From: Fen-999 sp964469455
GTDB taxonomy: Bacteria; Pseudomonadota; Gammaproteobacteria; Burkholderiales; Rhodocyclaceae
Reading direction: 5' to 3'
Length of the DNA: 64,000 nucleotides
Assembly (NCBI GenBank): GCA_964469455.1
Contig: CAYXZX010000001.1
Span: forward strand, 5,276 to 69,275
Below the pieces are notes generated by a model. The model was not told the origin of the DNA. It did no database searches and was given only the letters and a program-made list of their open reading frames with translations. The position numbers and the translations under genes were made by a program. Each line of letters begins with the position of its first letter. The first letter of the stretch is position 1. This document shows positions 34,465-42,133 of the stretch, one piece after another.

Positions 34465-35222
34465 TAACCGACCACCGAGTAACCACCGTCCACCGGCAAG
34501 GTCTGGCCGGTCACAAAGCGCGCTGCCGCGCTGGTGAGGAACAACACGGCGCCGGCGATATCCGCCGGATCCCCAAGGCGCTTCAGGGGCGTACGCGCGA
34601 GCACCGGTTCGACCATGGCGGGAGTCGACTCGAAGTGCCCCATCATGTTGCTGCGGATGAAGCCGGCCGCCACCGCATTCACGCGTATGCCCTCGCCCGC
34701 CCAGGCCATCGCCAGTGTTTTCGTCAATTGGACGATGCCGGCCTTGGCGGCTCCGTAGCCGGGCACCGCCGTCACGCCGAAATACGATGTCATCGACGCC
34801 AGTCCGATGACGCTGCCGCCGCCCGGCAAGTCGCTGTTCGCCAGTTTTTCCCGACAAGCATGCGCCATCCGGTAAGCCCCGAGCAGATTCACCTGCACCG
34901 ACCGCTCGAATACCGCCGGGTCGTATTCATTCTCGGCGGCATAGTTGCAGCCGGCGTTATTCACGAGGATATCGAGCCCGGGCAGCGCGCCGGCCACTTC
35001 CAGAATCCGGTCACCATCCGTCAGCTCCAGTTGCAGGTATCGATAGCCGTCCAGGTCCCCGTCATAGTCGGCGGCACTCGGCCGGGTTCCGGTAATCGTG
35101 ACCTCGGCGCCGGCTGCGCGGTATGCGGCGGCAATTCCGGCGCCAATACCATGGCTGCCGCCCGTCACCAATACGCGGGCATTGCGATAGTCGAAAGTCA
35201 CGTTGGACCGACTCACATCCAT
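34464..35222 (-). CDS. SDR-family oxidoreductase
   Basis: A 252-residue short-chain dehydrogenase. It has VLVTGGSHGIGAGIAAAYR for cofactor binding, LVNNAGCNYAAEN, the active-site YGAAKAGIVQLTK and a C-terminal VTGQTLPVDGGY. It likely acts on a steroid hydroxyl or keto group. I preferred the ATG at 35222, with GGAG seven bases upstream, over the ATG at 35237. Its stop overlaps the TetR start. Confidence 0.88.
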   Translation of the reverse strand: MDVSRSNVTFDYRNARVLVTGGSHGIGAGIAAAYRAAGAEVTITGTRPSAADYDGDLDGYRYLQLELTDGDRILEVAGALPGLDILVNNAGCNYAAENEYDPAVFERSVQVNLLGAYRMAHACREKLANSDLPGGGSVIGLASMTSYFGVTAVPGYGAAKAGIVQLTKTLAMAWAGEGIRVNAVAAGFIRSNMMGHFESTPAMVEPVLARTPLKRLGDPADIAGAVLFLTSAAARFVTGQTLPVDGGYSVVG

Positions 35223-35233
35223 GTCGAATCTCC

Positions 35234-36502
35234 TCACGTCCGCTTGAGGGCGGCATCAAGCTGGTCGATGCGAAAGCGCAGCCAGCCGGTTTCCCAGAAA
35301 TTTGTCGCACCCGAACGCTCAAGCAAGGCCTCGTGCGTGTCCCGTGCAAGCTGGAGCGCCTCGCGGTGATCCGGGTCTGCCGCCAGCGCGGCCTCACCCA
35401 ACAGCAAAGCCGCTTCCGGGTCTCCCGCCACCAGCCTGCTGCGGCCGCGCGAGACCACCGCATCGATACCGGCCATTTCGACCAGGTCGGGATAAACGTG
35501 CCGAGGTTGCGTGGGATAGAGTTCGCTGGTGGCTTCGGCCTTGAACCAGCCCATATAGCTCTCCCAGAATGTCCGCACGGCCCAACTCACCTTGCCATAG
35601 CCCTCTCCCACATGAAGCGCCTCCGGAAGCCTCACTTCTCGCATCAGCGTCCAGATGTCCTTGCCGCCATTCATGCCCTTGAGGGTTTCCCGATGGACGA
35701 ACTCGACCGCAGCCTCAAGGCGGTCCAGACAGGCTTTGATCAAGTCCGAGCCCACGATCGGCGCGAAGTGACCCGTGATCAGCATCTCGGGAGCGAGCGC
35801 TCGAACGCGCCGCAACGACGCGAGATACGGCTCCGCCCACCGATACTTGTCACCGCGGATGGTGTTGAAATTGGGGAAATGAGGAAACAGGGGACCAAAC
35901 AGGTTGCCGGAAAACAGTATCCGATGCTGCGGCAACCAGACGACACAACTGTCGATCGTCTCGCCCCCGGGGGTCGAGTACAGTTCGAATGAGGTCTCGC
36001 CAACCTCAAGACGACAATGATCGTCGAAACTGATGTCAGCCTCGGGCACGTCCTGAACAAACGCCGGTCGCGGTTCCGTTTCGCCCCTGGCAGCCTTCGC
36101 CAGGGCACTCTTGAACCAGATCGACGACTGTGCCTGACGCACAGGCTTGATGCGCCGATCATCTTCCTGGCAGGCATCCAAGTGCCTCTGGGCAACAAGT
36201 TTGGTTTGCGATTCGCGGAACAGGCTGACACCTCCCACATGGTCGACATGTCCCTGCGTCAGCAGGATATACGGCGTCGGCCCCGGACAGATCGCATCGA
36301 ATACCTTCTTGTGCACCGGTGACTCGAATCCCATTCCCGTGTTAATGACAACACGTCCCGCCCCGGTGAGCACCATATAGGCGTTCGATAAACCCGGCGA
36401 CATATAGATGAAATCGGTGATCGCCGTTGCCTTATCCTGACTGGCCGCTCGATTCGCAAAAAAATCCGGCCGCTGAAATACCAGTTGACTGACAATATCC
36501 AT
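35234..36502 (-). CDS. Alkylsulfatase-like metallo-beta-lactamase-fold hydrolase
   Basis: A 422-residue MBL-fold protein with a C-terminal part resembling the alkyl-sulfatase dimerisation domain (GWFKAEATSELYP, then a helical stretch with GDPEAALLLGEAALAADPDH and FWETGWLRFR). The metal motif reads LTQGHVDHVGG: the first His of HxHxDH is Gln83, while His85, Asp87 and His88 remain. SdsA1-type enzymes cleave alkyl sulfate esters, so it may desulfate a steroid alcohol, but the altered motif makes activity uncertain. It is the first gene of the nine-gene minus-strand operon, with GGAAG upstream of the ATG. Confidence 0.78.
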   Translation of the reverse strand: MDIVSQLVFQRPDFFANRAASQDKATAITDFIYMSPGLSNAYMVLTGAGRVVINTGMGFESPVHKKVFDAICPGPTPYILLTQGHVDHVGGVSLFRESQTKLVAQRHLDACQEDDRRIKPVRQAQSSIWFKSALAKAARGETEPRPAFVQDVPEADISFDDHCRLEVGETSFELYSTPGGETIDSCVVWLPQHRILFSGNLFGPLFPHFPNFNTIRGDKYRWAEPYLASLRRVRALAPEMLITGHFAPIVGSDLIKACLDRLEAAVEFVHRETLKGMNGGKDIWTLMREVRLPEALHVGEGYGKVSWAVRTFWESYMGWFKAEATSELYPTQPRHVYPDLVEMAGIDAVVSRGRSRLVAGDPEAALLLGEAALAADPDHREALQLARDTHEALLERSGATNFWETGWLRFRIDQLDAALKRT

Positions 36503-36627
36503 GATTCTTCCATTACCAACCGTGCATCCAGCACCGAAGTCTTTTAATGCTAATATTTTAATAAGCTTGGAGCAATCATTTTCGTCGCAAGCGCCCTAGA
36601 CGTAGACCAAGAGTTGGGACTTCGCCC
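36503..36627. promoter_or_regulatory. Divergent promoter region between the two large operons
   Basis: This 125-base gap has an AT-rich core (around 36541-36565, with AATGCTAATATTTTAATAAG) that should hold one or both promoters. I did not find the 18-bp palindrome seen at five other promoters, and no confident -35/-10 pair is assigned. Confidence 0.5.
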
Positions 36628-37650
36628 ATGAAGCATTACCGACGACAGCTTCGCGTACATCGACCAGACGTTCTCACCCTGGACGAGTTACCCGTTCCGG
36701 CGCCCGGCCCCGGGGATGTGCTCGTGCGTGTCGCCACATGCGGGATCTGCGGCACCGACCTGGGTTACCTGGCCAGAGGCGGCGTGCGCGGTCCCGGCGA
36801 CCATCCGATGGCACTCGGGCACGAATTCTCGGGAATTATCGAGAGTACGGGGAAACAGGTCGAGGACATGTACCCCGGCATGCGAGTCGTTGTGAATCCC
36901 GATGACGACGCCATCGGCAACGGTGGCTCCGAAGGCGGTTTTTGCGATACCGTTCTGATCCGCAACGCGTGCCGTGGCGGCAATATCCACCTGGTTCCCG
37001 ACGACCTCAGCCTCGAACTGGCAGCCTTGGTGGAGCCCTTGTCGGTCTCGCTGCATGGCGTCAATCGCGCCGGAGTCAAGCCCGAAAGCAAAGTGGTGGT
37101 GTACGGGGCCGGTATGATCGGCCTGGGTGTCCTCATCAATCTTCGGCGGCGCGGAGTTCGTGACATTGTCGTGGTCGATCGTCAGGAGTTTCGCCTCGAC
37201 CTCGCCGGGCGTCTTGGAGCCCGCGCGACGATCAATGCGGCCCGTGATGACTTGCGGGCGGAACTGGCCAAACTGCATGGCGAAAGTACGAAATACGGCT
37301 TTGCCTCCGTCAACACCGATATTTTCATCGATGCCGCCGGCGCCGGCGAGCTGCTGCAACGCACGATCGAGATATGCGCCTACGGGGCTCGCATTGTCAT
37401 CGTCGCCGTCCATCGCAAACCCATCCCGCTGGACCTGCTGCCCGTGATGGCCAAGGAAATTGAACTTGCCGGTTCGATCGCCTATCCCGGCGATGAATTC
37501 CAGGAAATCCTCGGCATGCTGGCCGGACGAGAGGTCGACGTCACGCCCCTGATCACCCATCGCTTTCCGCTCGACGAGGCATCGACTGCCTTCGCGCGGG
37601 CTCGCGATGTCGATAGCGCCATCAAGGTCATGGTGACCATCAACGCGTAG
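36628..37650 (+). CDS. Zinc-type medium-chain alcohol dehydrogenase family protein
   Basis: A 340-residue MDR. It has the catalytic-zinc segment ATCGICGTDLGYLARGG (Cys38) and ALGHEFSG (His65, Glu66). The Rossmann motif is VVVYGAGMIGLGVLINL, with FASVNTDIFIDAAGAGELLQ later. The four clustered Cys residues that form the structural zinc site in most relatives are not visible. It would oxidise a secondary alcohol with NAD(P). It is the first gene of the long plus-strand operon. Confidence 0.88.
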   Translation: MKHYRRQLRVHRPDVLTLDELPVPAPGPGDVLVRVATCGICGTDLGYLARGGVRGPGDHPMALGHEFSGIIESTGKQVEDMYPGMRVVVNPDDDAIGNGGSEGGFCDTVLIRNACRGGNIHLVPDDLSLELAALVEPLSVSLHGVNRAGVKPESKVVVYGAGMIGLGVLINLRRRGVRDIVVVDRQEFRLDLAGRLGARATINAARDDLRAELAKLHGESTKYGFASVNTDIFIDAAGAGELLQRTIEICAYGARIVIVAVHRKPIPLDLLPVMAKEIELAGSIAYPGDEFQEILGMLAGREVDVTPLITHRFPLDEASTAFARARDVDSAIKVMVTINA

Positions 37651-37659
37651 GAGTTCCAT

Positions 37660-38109
37660 ATGTCATTCACCAGCGTTACGGTTGAACTCGGCGCAAGCCC
37701 CGACATCGAAGACGCCTTTCACTCTGTGTGGGAGGCACTCGGGCACCAGAATCATCTGCCACCCGCGCTGCTTGAGCTGGCCAGATTGCGCCTGGCCGCC
37801 ATGCACCGTGCCGACGACGAGATGGCGATGCGTTCGCCGTGGGCAACAGGGCTGTCCGAGCAGAAAGCCGCGAGTACCCTGGCGGGGAACTGGCATCGCG
37901 ACCCCAATTTCAATGCGTCCGACAGGGCAATACTGGCCTTCACCGAGGTCTATGCACAGGGTGCGGAATTCATCACGGACGAATTGGCGGCGGACGTCAA
38001 GGACCATTTCGGCGATACGGGGCTGGTTTGCCTGATCGAGGCGCTGGGGTTCATTGATGCCCGCATCAGGCTGGCACTGGTCTTCAACCGTTTCCAGCCA
38101 CGCACCTGA
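37660..38109 (+). CDS. Carboxymuconolactone decarboxylase-family (AhpD-like) protein, no CxxC
   Basis: A 149-residue helical AhpD/CMD-fold protein (LLELARLRLAAMHRADDEMA, then FTEVYAQGAEFITDELAADV and FIDARIRLALVF). The redox CxxC of AhpD is absent, so peroxidase activity is unlikely. Ten bases separate it from the dehydrogenase before it, and a second family member follows directly. The function is unknown; paired CMD proteins of this kind occur in steroid clusters. Confidence 0.75.
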   Translation: MSFTSVTVELGASPDIEDAFHSVWEALGHQNHLPPALLELARLRLAAMHRADDEMAMRSPWATGLSEQKAASTLAGNWHRDPNFNASDRAILAFTEVYAQGAEFITDELAADVKDHFGDTGLVCLIEALGFIDARIRLALVFNRFQPRT

Positions 38110-38119
38110 AAGGATAGCC

Positions 38120-38641
38120 ATGGCAACCAAATTCCGCGTCACGGTTCCACAGTCACCGAAAACCGGCCACGTAATCCGGGACAGCGCCTTCGGCTTGGCT
38201 TCCGACCTGCTTGAGCCGGTGGTGCGCCTCACCCATCTCAACTGGGCGGCTAGCAGTGTCAATCCCGGCTTGATCGAAATGTTGCGACTGCGTAACGCCC
38301 GAACGGTAAACTGCGTCATATGCAAGTCGACGCGCTATGACGAAGCCCGCCGGGATGGCATGACGGAAGAAAAGCTGGCCCAAGTGGGCGACGGCTATCT
38401 GGAGAGCAGCCTCGATCGCCGGGAAAAACTTGCCCTTGAATTCGCTGACGCCTATCTGCGGGATCCGGATTTTGCCAGCCCGGAACTCATGGCTCGGCTT
38501 TGTGAGGAATTCAGCCAACGCCAGATCGGCGACATGGCGATCGCCCTGGCCACCTTCAACGCCATGTCCCGCTGTGCCGTCAGCCTTGGCGGCATGCCTG
38601 AAAGCATGCCGGTGTTCACCATGTCGGTGCCATCGGCCTGA
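38120..38641 (+). CDS. Carboxymuconolactone decarboxylase-family (AhpD-like) protein with CxxC
   Basis: A 173-residue AhpD-fold protein with the motif NCVICKSTRYDEARRDGM, including CxxC and the downstream acidic/His region of the family. It could act as a thiol peroxidase-like or decarboxylase-like enzyme. It starts 11 bases after its CxxC-less neighbour, so the two may form a hetero-oligomer. The ATG at 38120 has AAGGAT upstream. Confidence 0.78.
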   Translation: MATKFRVTVPQSPKTGHVIRDSAFGLASDLLEPVVRLTHLNWAASSVNPGLIEMLRLRNARTVNCVICKSTRYDEARRDGMTEEKLAQVGDGYLESSLDRREKLALEFADAYLRDPDFASPELMARLCEEFSQRQIGDMAIALATFNAMSRCAVSLGGMPESMPVFTMSVPSA

Positions 38642-38664
38642 TACCTTTCACTGCTCGCGAGGCC

Positions 38665-39123
38665 ATGACCATGCCCACCGCCCCCCAGTCCCTCGACAAC
38701 CTCGGCCTGCCACCCATTGACCAGGTGGGATTCGTCGTCCGTGACCTGGACGAGGCCGTTGCCCGTTACGCTCCCTTGTTCGGTCCGTTTCATCGCATCG
38801 ATGGTTCCGTGAAAGCGTGCCAGTTCAGGGGCCTCGTCGCCGACGTTGAGCTTGATATCGCCTTCGGACGCAGTGGGACCCTCGAAATAGAACTCATCCA
38901 TTGGCGCAGCGGCGAAAGCCCCCATTCCGAATTCATTCGGCAGGGACGCGAAGGCATGCACCACCTGCGATTTCGCGTCGCCAACGTCGACGCATGGATC
39001 GCCAAGGTGAACCCGGTCGGTTATCGACCGATCTGGTACAAGCGCTACAGCCCGGAAATCACGTTTGCCTACCTTGAACGGCCCGGCGATCCCCTGCTGA
39101 TCGAGTTCCTGCAGATGCCTTGA
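38665..39123 (+). CDS. VOC-superfamily (glyoxalase/dioxygenase-like) protein
   Basis: A 152-residue protein with the beta-alpha-beta-beta-beta layout of VOC proteins: IDQVGFVVRDLDEAVARYAP, LEIELIHWRSGESPHSEF, and HHLRFRVANVDAWIAKV. Possible metal ligands include the His in MHHLRF and Glu residues in the terminal strands. VOC proteins may be isomerases, dioxygenases or epimerases (for example methylmalonyl-CoA epimerase-like), and this one is not further assigned. It is in the plus-strand operon. Confidence 0.78.
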   Translation: MTMPTAPQSLDNLGLPPIDQVGFVVRDLDEAVARYAPLFGPFHRIDGSVKACQFRGLVADVELDIAFGRSGTLEIELIHWRSGESPHSEFIRQGREGMHHLRFRVANVDAWIAKVNPVGYRPIWYKRYSPEITFAYLERPGDPLLIEFLQMP

Positions 39124-39149
39124 TGGCTGCGGCCACACCGGCAATCGGC

Positions 39150-39167
39150 ATCGTCCAATGCGACGAT
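39150..39167. promoter_or_regulatory. Putative operator site D
   Basis: ATCGTCC-AATG-CGACGAT, about 61 bases upstream of the GTG start at 39228. A longer perfect 9-bp inverted repeat (GGCATCGTC / GACGATGCC, 39147-39170) surrounds it, so it could also act as a hairpin terminator for the VOC gene. Confidence 0.5.
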
Positions 39168-39227
39168 GCCAGTCCCCTACGCCACCGCCTACAGTCGCCA
39201 TGATGTTCACGTTGGAAGGAGAATCGT

Positions 39228-40049
39228 GTGCGCAAAGTTGTCATGATTACCGGCGCGAGCCGGGGTATCGGCAAGGCCACCGCGCTAACCTTCGCGCGCG
39301 CGGGTTTCGACGTCGCCATCACGGCGCGCACTGAAGTCGAGGGGCAGCTCAGCGATCACGCGCTCACCACGGCCGATGGTCAGCCGTTGCCGGGAAGTCT
39401 GGCCACTACCATGGCGGAGCTCGCAGCGCTTGGTGTTCGGGCGCTCGCCGTACCCATGAACCTTCTTGATACCACGTCAGTCGACAGCGCCGCTGAACGC
39501 GTCTTGACCGAGTTCGGGCGGGTCGACGTCTTGATCAACAATGCCATCTACCAGGGTCGCGACATCAACGCGCCGTTCCTGGAGTTGAATGAAGCAGCTC
39601 TTCTCAGGATGTGTCAAGGCTACATCCTGTCCCCGTTTAGACTCACCCGCCGGATCCTCGAAGTAATGCTGGCGAGGGATAGTGGCACCATCATCAACGT
39701 CGGTTCCGGCGCAGGCAGCCATGATCCGCCGCTCCCAGCGGACAAAGGTGGCTGGGGATTTGGCTATGGCGCCGGCAAGGCGGCATTTGCTCGCATGGCG
39801 GGCGTGATCGTCACTGAGTTCGGCAACCGAGGCATACGCGCTTTCACCATCAATCCAGGGCTCGTCAGAACCGAAGCTTTGATGGCTACCATTGGCGACT
39901 CGAAGGCGCTGGGTGCGCCCCCAGAAGTTCCAGCCGCGGTTCTGCTGTGGCTGGCTACCAACCCGGACGCCGACACCTTTCAGCAGACGATGATCGATGC
40001 CCAGCCCTTGGCACAAGAACTGAGAATCGTACCAAACTGGCAAACGTGA
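39228..40049 (+). CDS. SDR-family oxidoreductase
   Basis: A 273-residue short-chain dehydrogenase. It has VMITGASRGIGKATALTFA, INNAIYQGRDINAPF in the NNAG position, and active-site residues in GYGAGKAAFARM. The NNA-I rather than NNAG sequence is a small departure. The gene starts at GTG 39228, with GGAAGGAGA upstream. It has its own putative operator (site D), so it may be a separate transcription start inside the plus-strand series. Confidence 0.86.
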   Translation: MRKVVMITGASRGIGKATALTFARAGFDVAITARTEVEGQLSDHALTTADGQPLPGSLATTMAELAALGVRALAVPMNLLDTTSVDSAAERVLTEFGRVDVLINNAIYQGRDINAPFLELNEAALLRMCQGYILSPFRLTRRILEVMLARDSGTIINVGSGAGSHDPPLPADKGGWGFGYGAGKAAFARMAGVIVTEFGNRGIRAFTINPGLVRTEALMATIGDSKALGAPPEVPAAVLLWLATNPDADTFQQTMIDAQPLAQELRIVPNWQT

Positions 40050-40139
40050 GCACCCGATAGTCCGATTGAAGGATGAGTGCGAAGCAGCCCGCCGCTAGGG
40101 TTGCTGGATTACGTTCGTCGAAATGACCAAGGAGGCACC

Positions 40140-41648
40140 ATGGAACGTCGCCGCTTTCTCAAGACATCCGGAGGATTGCTGGCCGGGGCGGCCTTGGGGC
40201 TGCCCGGTTCGGGACATGCGCGCGGCCTGACGCAAGCGGAATACGCGGCAAATGACGCTGTCGGACTGGCTGACCTGATACGCCAGGGCGATGTCAGCGC
40301 CTCGGAGGTCCTCGAGGCAGCCATCAGCCAGGCCGAAGCGGTAAATCCCGCAATCAACGCCGTGGTTCTCAAGCATTACGACATTGCACGCGCGGCTCTG
40401 GCCCAAGGCAAGCCGTCCGGCCTTCTTGGCGGCGTGCCCATGCTGCTCAAGGATCTTGGCATTGACTTCAAGAATACAGTCACCAGCAACGGCAGCGTCT
40501 TCTTCCGCGATGCCGTGGCCGATCATGACAGCATCCTGGTCGGCCGCTATCGCAAGGCCGGATTGAACATCTTCGGCAAGACGGCCAGCCCCGAATTCGG
40601 CCAGACTGGCACGACGGAATCCCGCCTTTGGGGCAATACGCGGAACCCGTGGAGCCGCGAGCATAGTGCTGGCGGCTCTTCCGGCGGCGCGGCAGCGGCG
40701 GTGGCGGCCGGCATACTGCCCGCCGCCCATGCCAGCGACGGTGGCGGTTCCATTCGCATTCCCGCGTCGCACTGCGGCCTGTTCGGCCTCAAGCCGAGCC
40801 GGGGGCGCATACCGTTCGGTCCTGGCAAACTCGAGGGTTGGATGGGGCTTTCGATCCAGCATGTCATCACCCGCTCGGTGCGTGACTCGGCTGTTCTGCT
40901 CGATGTCAGCCATGGCCCGGAGCCCGGAAGCCGCGTGCTGCCCCCCGTGGGTGACGTCGACTACCTTGCCGGCCATCGCCGGCCGCCCCCCAAGTTGCGC
41001 ATCGCGCTCTGGGACACCCATCTTTTCGGTCTGCCGGTGCATGCCGACTGTCGGGAGGCCGTCGCGAAAACCGCGAGGTTGTGCGAATCATTGGGCCATA
41101 CCATCGAACCTGCAGCGCCAAAACTGCCCGTACAGGACATGTTCGGCGCAATGGGCGTCATGACCGGTACCGGCACGCTGGTCGCCTTCCACGACCGAGC
41201 AAAGCAACTCGGTCGCGACCTCACCGAAGCCGACATGGAGCCCATCAACTGGCGTCACTATCAGGAAGCCCGCAAGCGGAGTGCCGAAGACGTCTATCGT
41301 GCCCGTGCCACGTTCGACCGGGTAGGCTCGATCCTGGATGATTTCCTCGGTCGCTACGACATGGTATTGTCGCCGGTGACCGCGGTACCGCCGCCTCGCC
41401 TAGGTGAGTTGTCGCTGGATCAGCCTTACGAGAAATTCATCCCTCCGGCAATGAACGCCAGCCCGTTCACGGCGCTCTGGAACATGGGTGGGCATCCTGC
41501 CATGTCGGTGCCTTTGCACTGGAATGCCGAAAATCTGCCGATCGGCTCGCAGTTCGCCACCCGCTTCGGTGACGAGATGCTGCTGCTTCGACTCGCAGCG
41601 CAGCTCGAAACCGCTGCCCCATGGGCAAACCGGCGGCCGTCACTCTAG
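40140..41648 (+). CDS. Tat-exported amidase signature family protein
   Basis: A 502-residue amidase. It has a twin-arginine signal peptide (MERRRFLKTSGGLLAGAALG) and the Ser-cisSer-Lys site: Lys in PMLLKDLGIDF and the Ser/Gly-rich AGGSSGGAAAAVAAG segment. It hydrolyses an amide or ester in the periplasm after folding in the cytoplasm. Its presence in the steroid series is not explained; a conjugated steroid amide, such as a bile-acid type conjugate, is one idea. The ATG at 40140 has AAGGAGG upstream. Confidence 0.87.
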   Translation: MERRRFLKTSGGLLAGAALGLPGSGHARGLTQAEYAANDAVGLADLIRQGDVSASEVLEAAISQAEAVNPAINAVVLKHYDIARAALAQGKPSGLLGGVPMLLKDLGIDFKNTVTSNGSVFFRDAVADHDSILVGRYRKAGLNIFGKTASPEFGQTGTTESRLWGNTRNPWSREHSAGGSSGGAAAAVAAGILPAAHASDGGGSIRIPASHCGLFGLKPSRGRIPFGPGKLEGWMGLSIQHVITRSVRDSAVLLDVSHGPEPGSRVLPPVGDVDYLAGHRRPPPKLRIALWDTHLFGLPVHADCREAVAKTARLCESLGHTIEPAAPKLPVQDMFGAMGVMTGTGTLVAFHDRAKQLGRDLTEADMEPINWRHYQEARKRSAEDVYRARATFDRVGSILDDFLGRYDMVLSPVTAVPPPRLGELSLDQPYEKFIPPAMNASPFTALWNMGGHPAMSVPLHWNAENLPIGSQFATRFGDEMLLLRLAAQLETAAPWANRRPSL

Positions 41649-41717
41649 AGAGCAGAGAGCAACCAGACTGCTTGCTCCGTCCCTTCGACCGTTCTGAATT
41701 CCCCACGAGGTAAGGAA

Positions 41718-42110
41718 ATGCCGACACAAGCGGAAATGAAGGCCGTAATGGTCAAGTACGTGGAGCGGGTCAATGCCGGCGACGCGGATGGGGTGGTGGC
41801 ACTCTACGCAGATAACGCCACCATCGAGGATCCGGTCGGCTCGCAGCCGCGCGCCGATCGGGCGGCCATCGTCGACCTCTACCAGAAAGCCGTTGCCGGC
41901 AACGTCCGTCTCCGCATAGTGGCGGGGCCGTACGGTTCCTTTACCAATGCCACCGCCATGGCTGCGGAGGTACGCGTCGATTCTCCGGTCGGTGTGTCGG
42001 GTCAGACACCAACCAGGATCCCGCTCATCGAGGTGATGACATTCGATGATCAGTGCCGTATCAGTTCGATGCGCGCGTATTGGGGCTCAGAGGAAATGAC
42101 CGCCGAGTGA
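41718..42110 (+). CDS. Ketosteroid delta5-isomerase-like protein (SnoaL/KSI fold)
   Basis: A 130-residue KSI-fold protein close in length and sequence to known ketosteroid isomerases. Tyr14 (VKYVERVNAGDADG) and the general base Asp38 (ATIEDPVGSQP) are at the standard positions. The hydrogen-bond donor Asp99 of the Comamonas enzyme aligns with Glu105 (LIEVM). It would move the delta5 double bond of a 3-keto-5-ene steroid to delta4. It is followed immediately by a KstD-like gene, with overlapping stop and start options. Confidence 0.85.
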   Translation: MPTQAEMKAVMVKYVERVNAGDADGVVALYADNATIEDPVGSQPRADRAAIVDLYQKAVAGNVRLRIVAGPYGSFTNATAMAAEVRVDSPVGVSGQTPTRIPLIEVMTFDDQCRISSMRAYWGSEEMTAE

Positions 42111-42133
42111 TGCGCGGCGAAAAGGGAGATAGC

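Noticed and set aside
39147..39170. Reading site D purely as a terminator of the VOC gene
   Set aside because: The hairpin is perfect but there is no T-tract, and its arms match the palindromes at four other promoters, so I list it as an operator with lower confidence.
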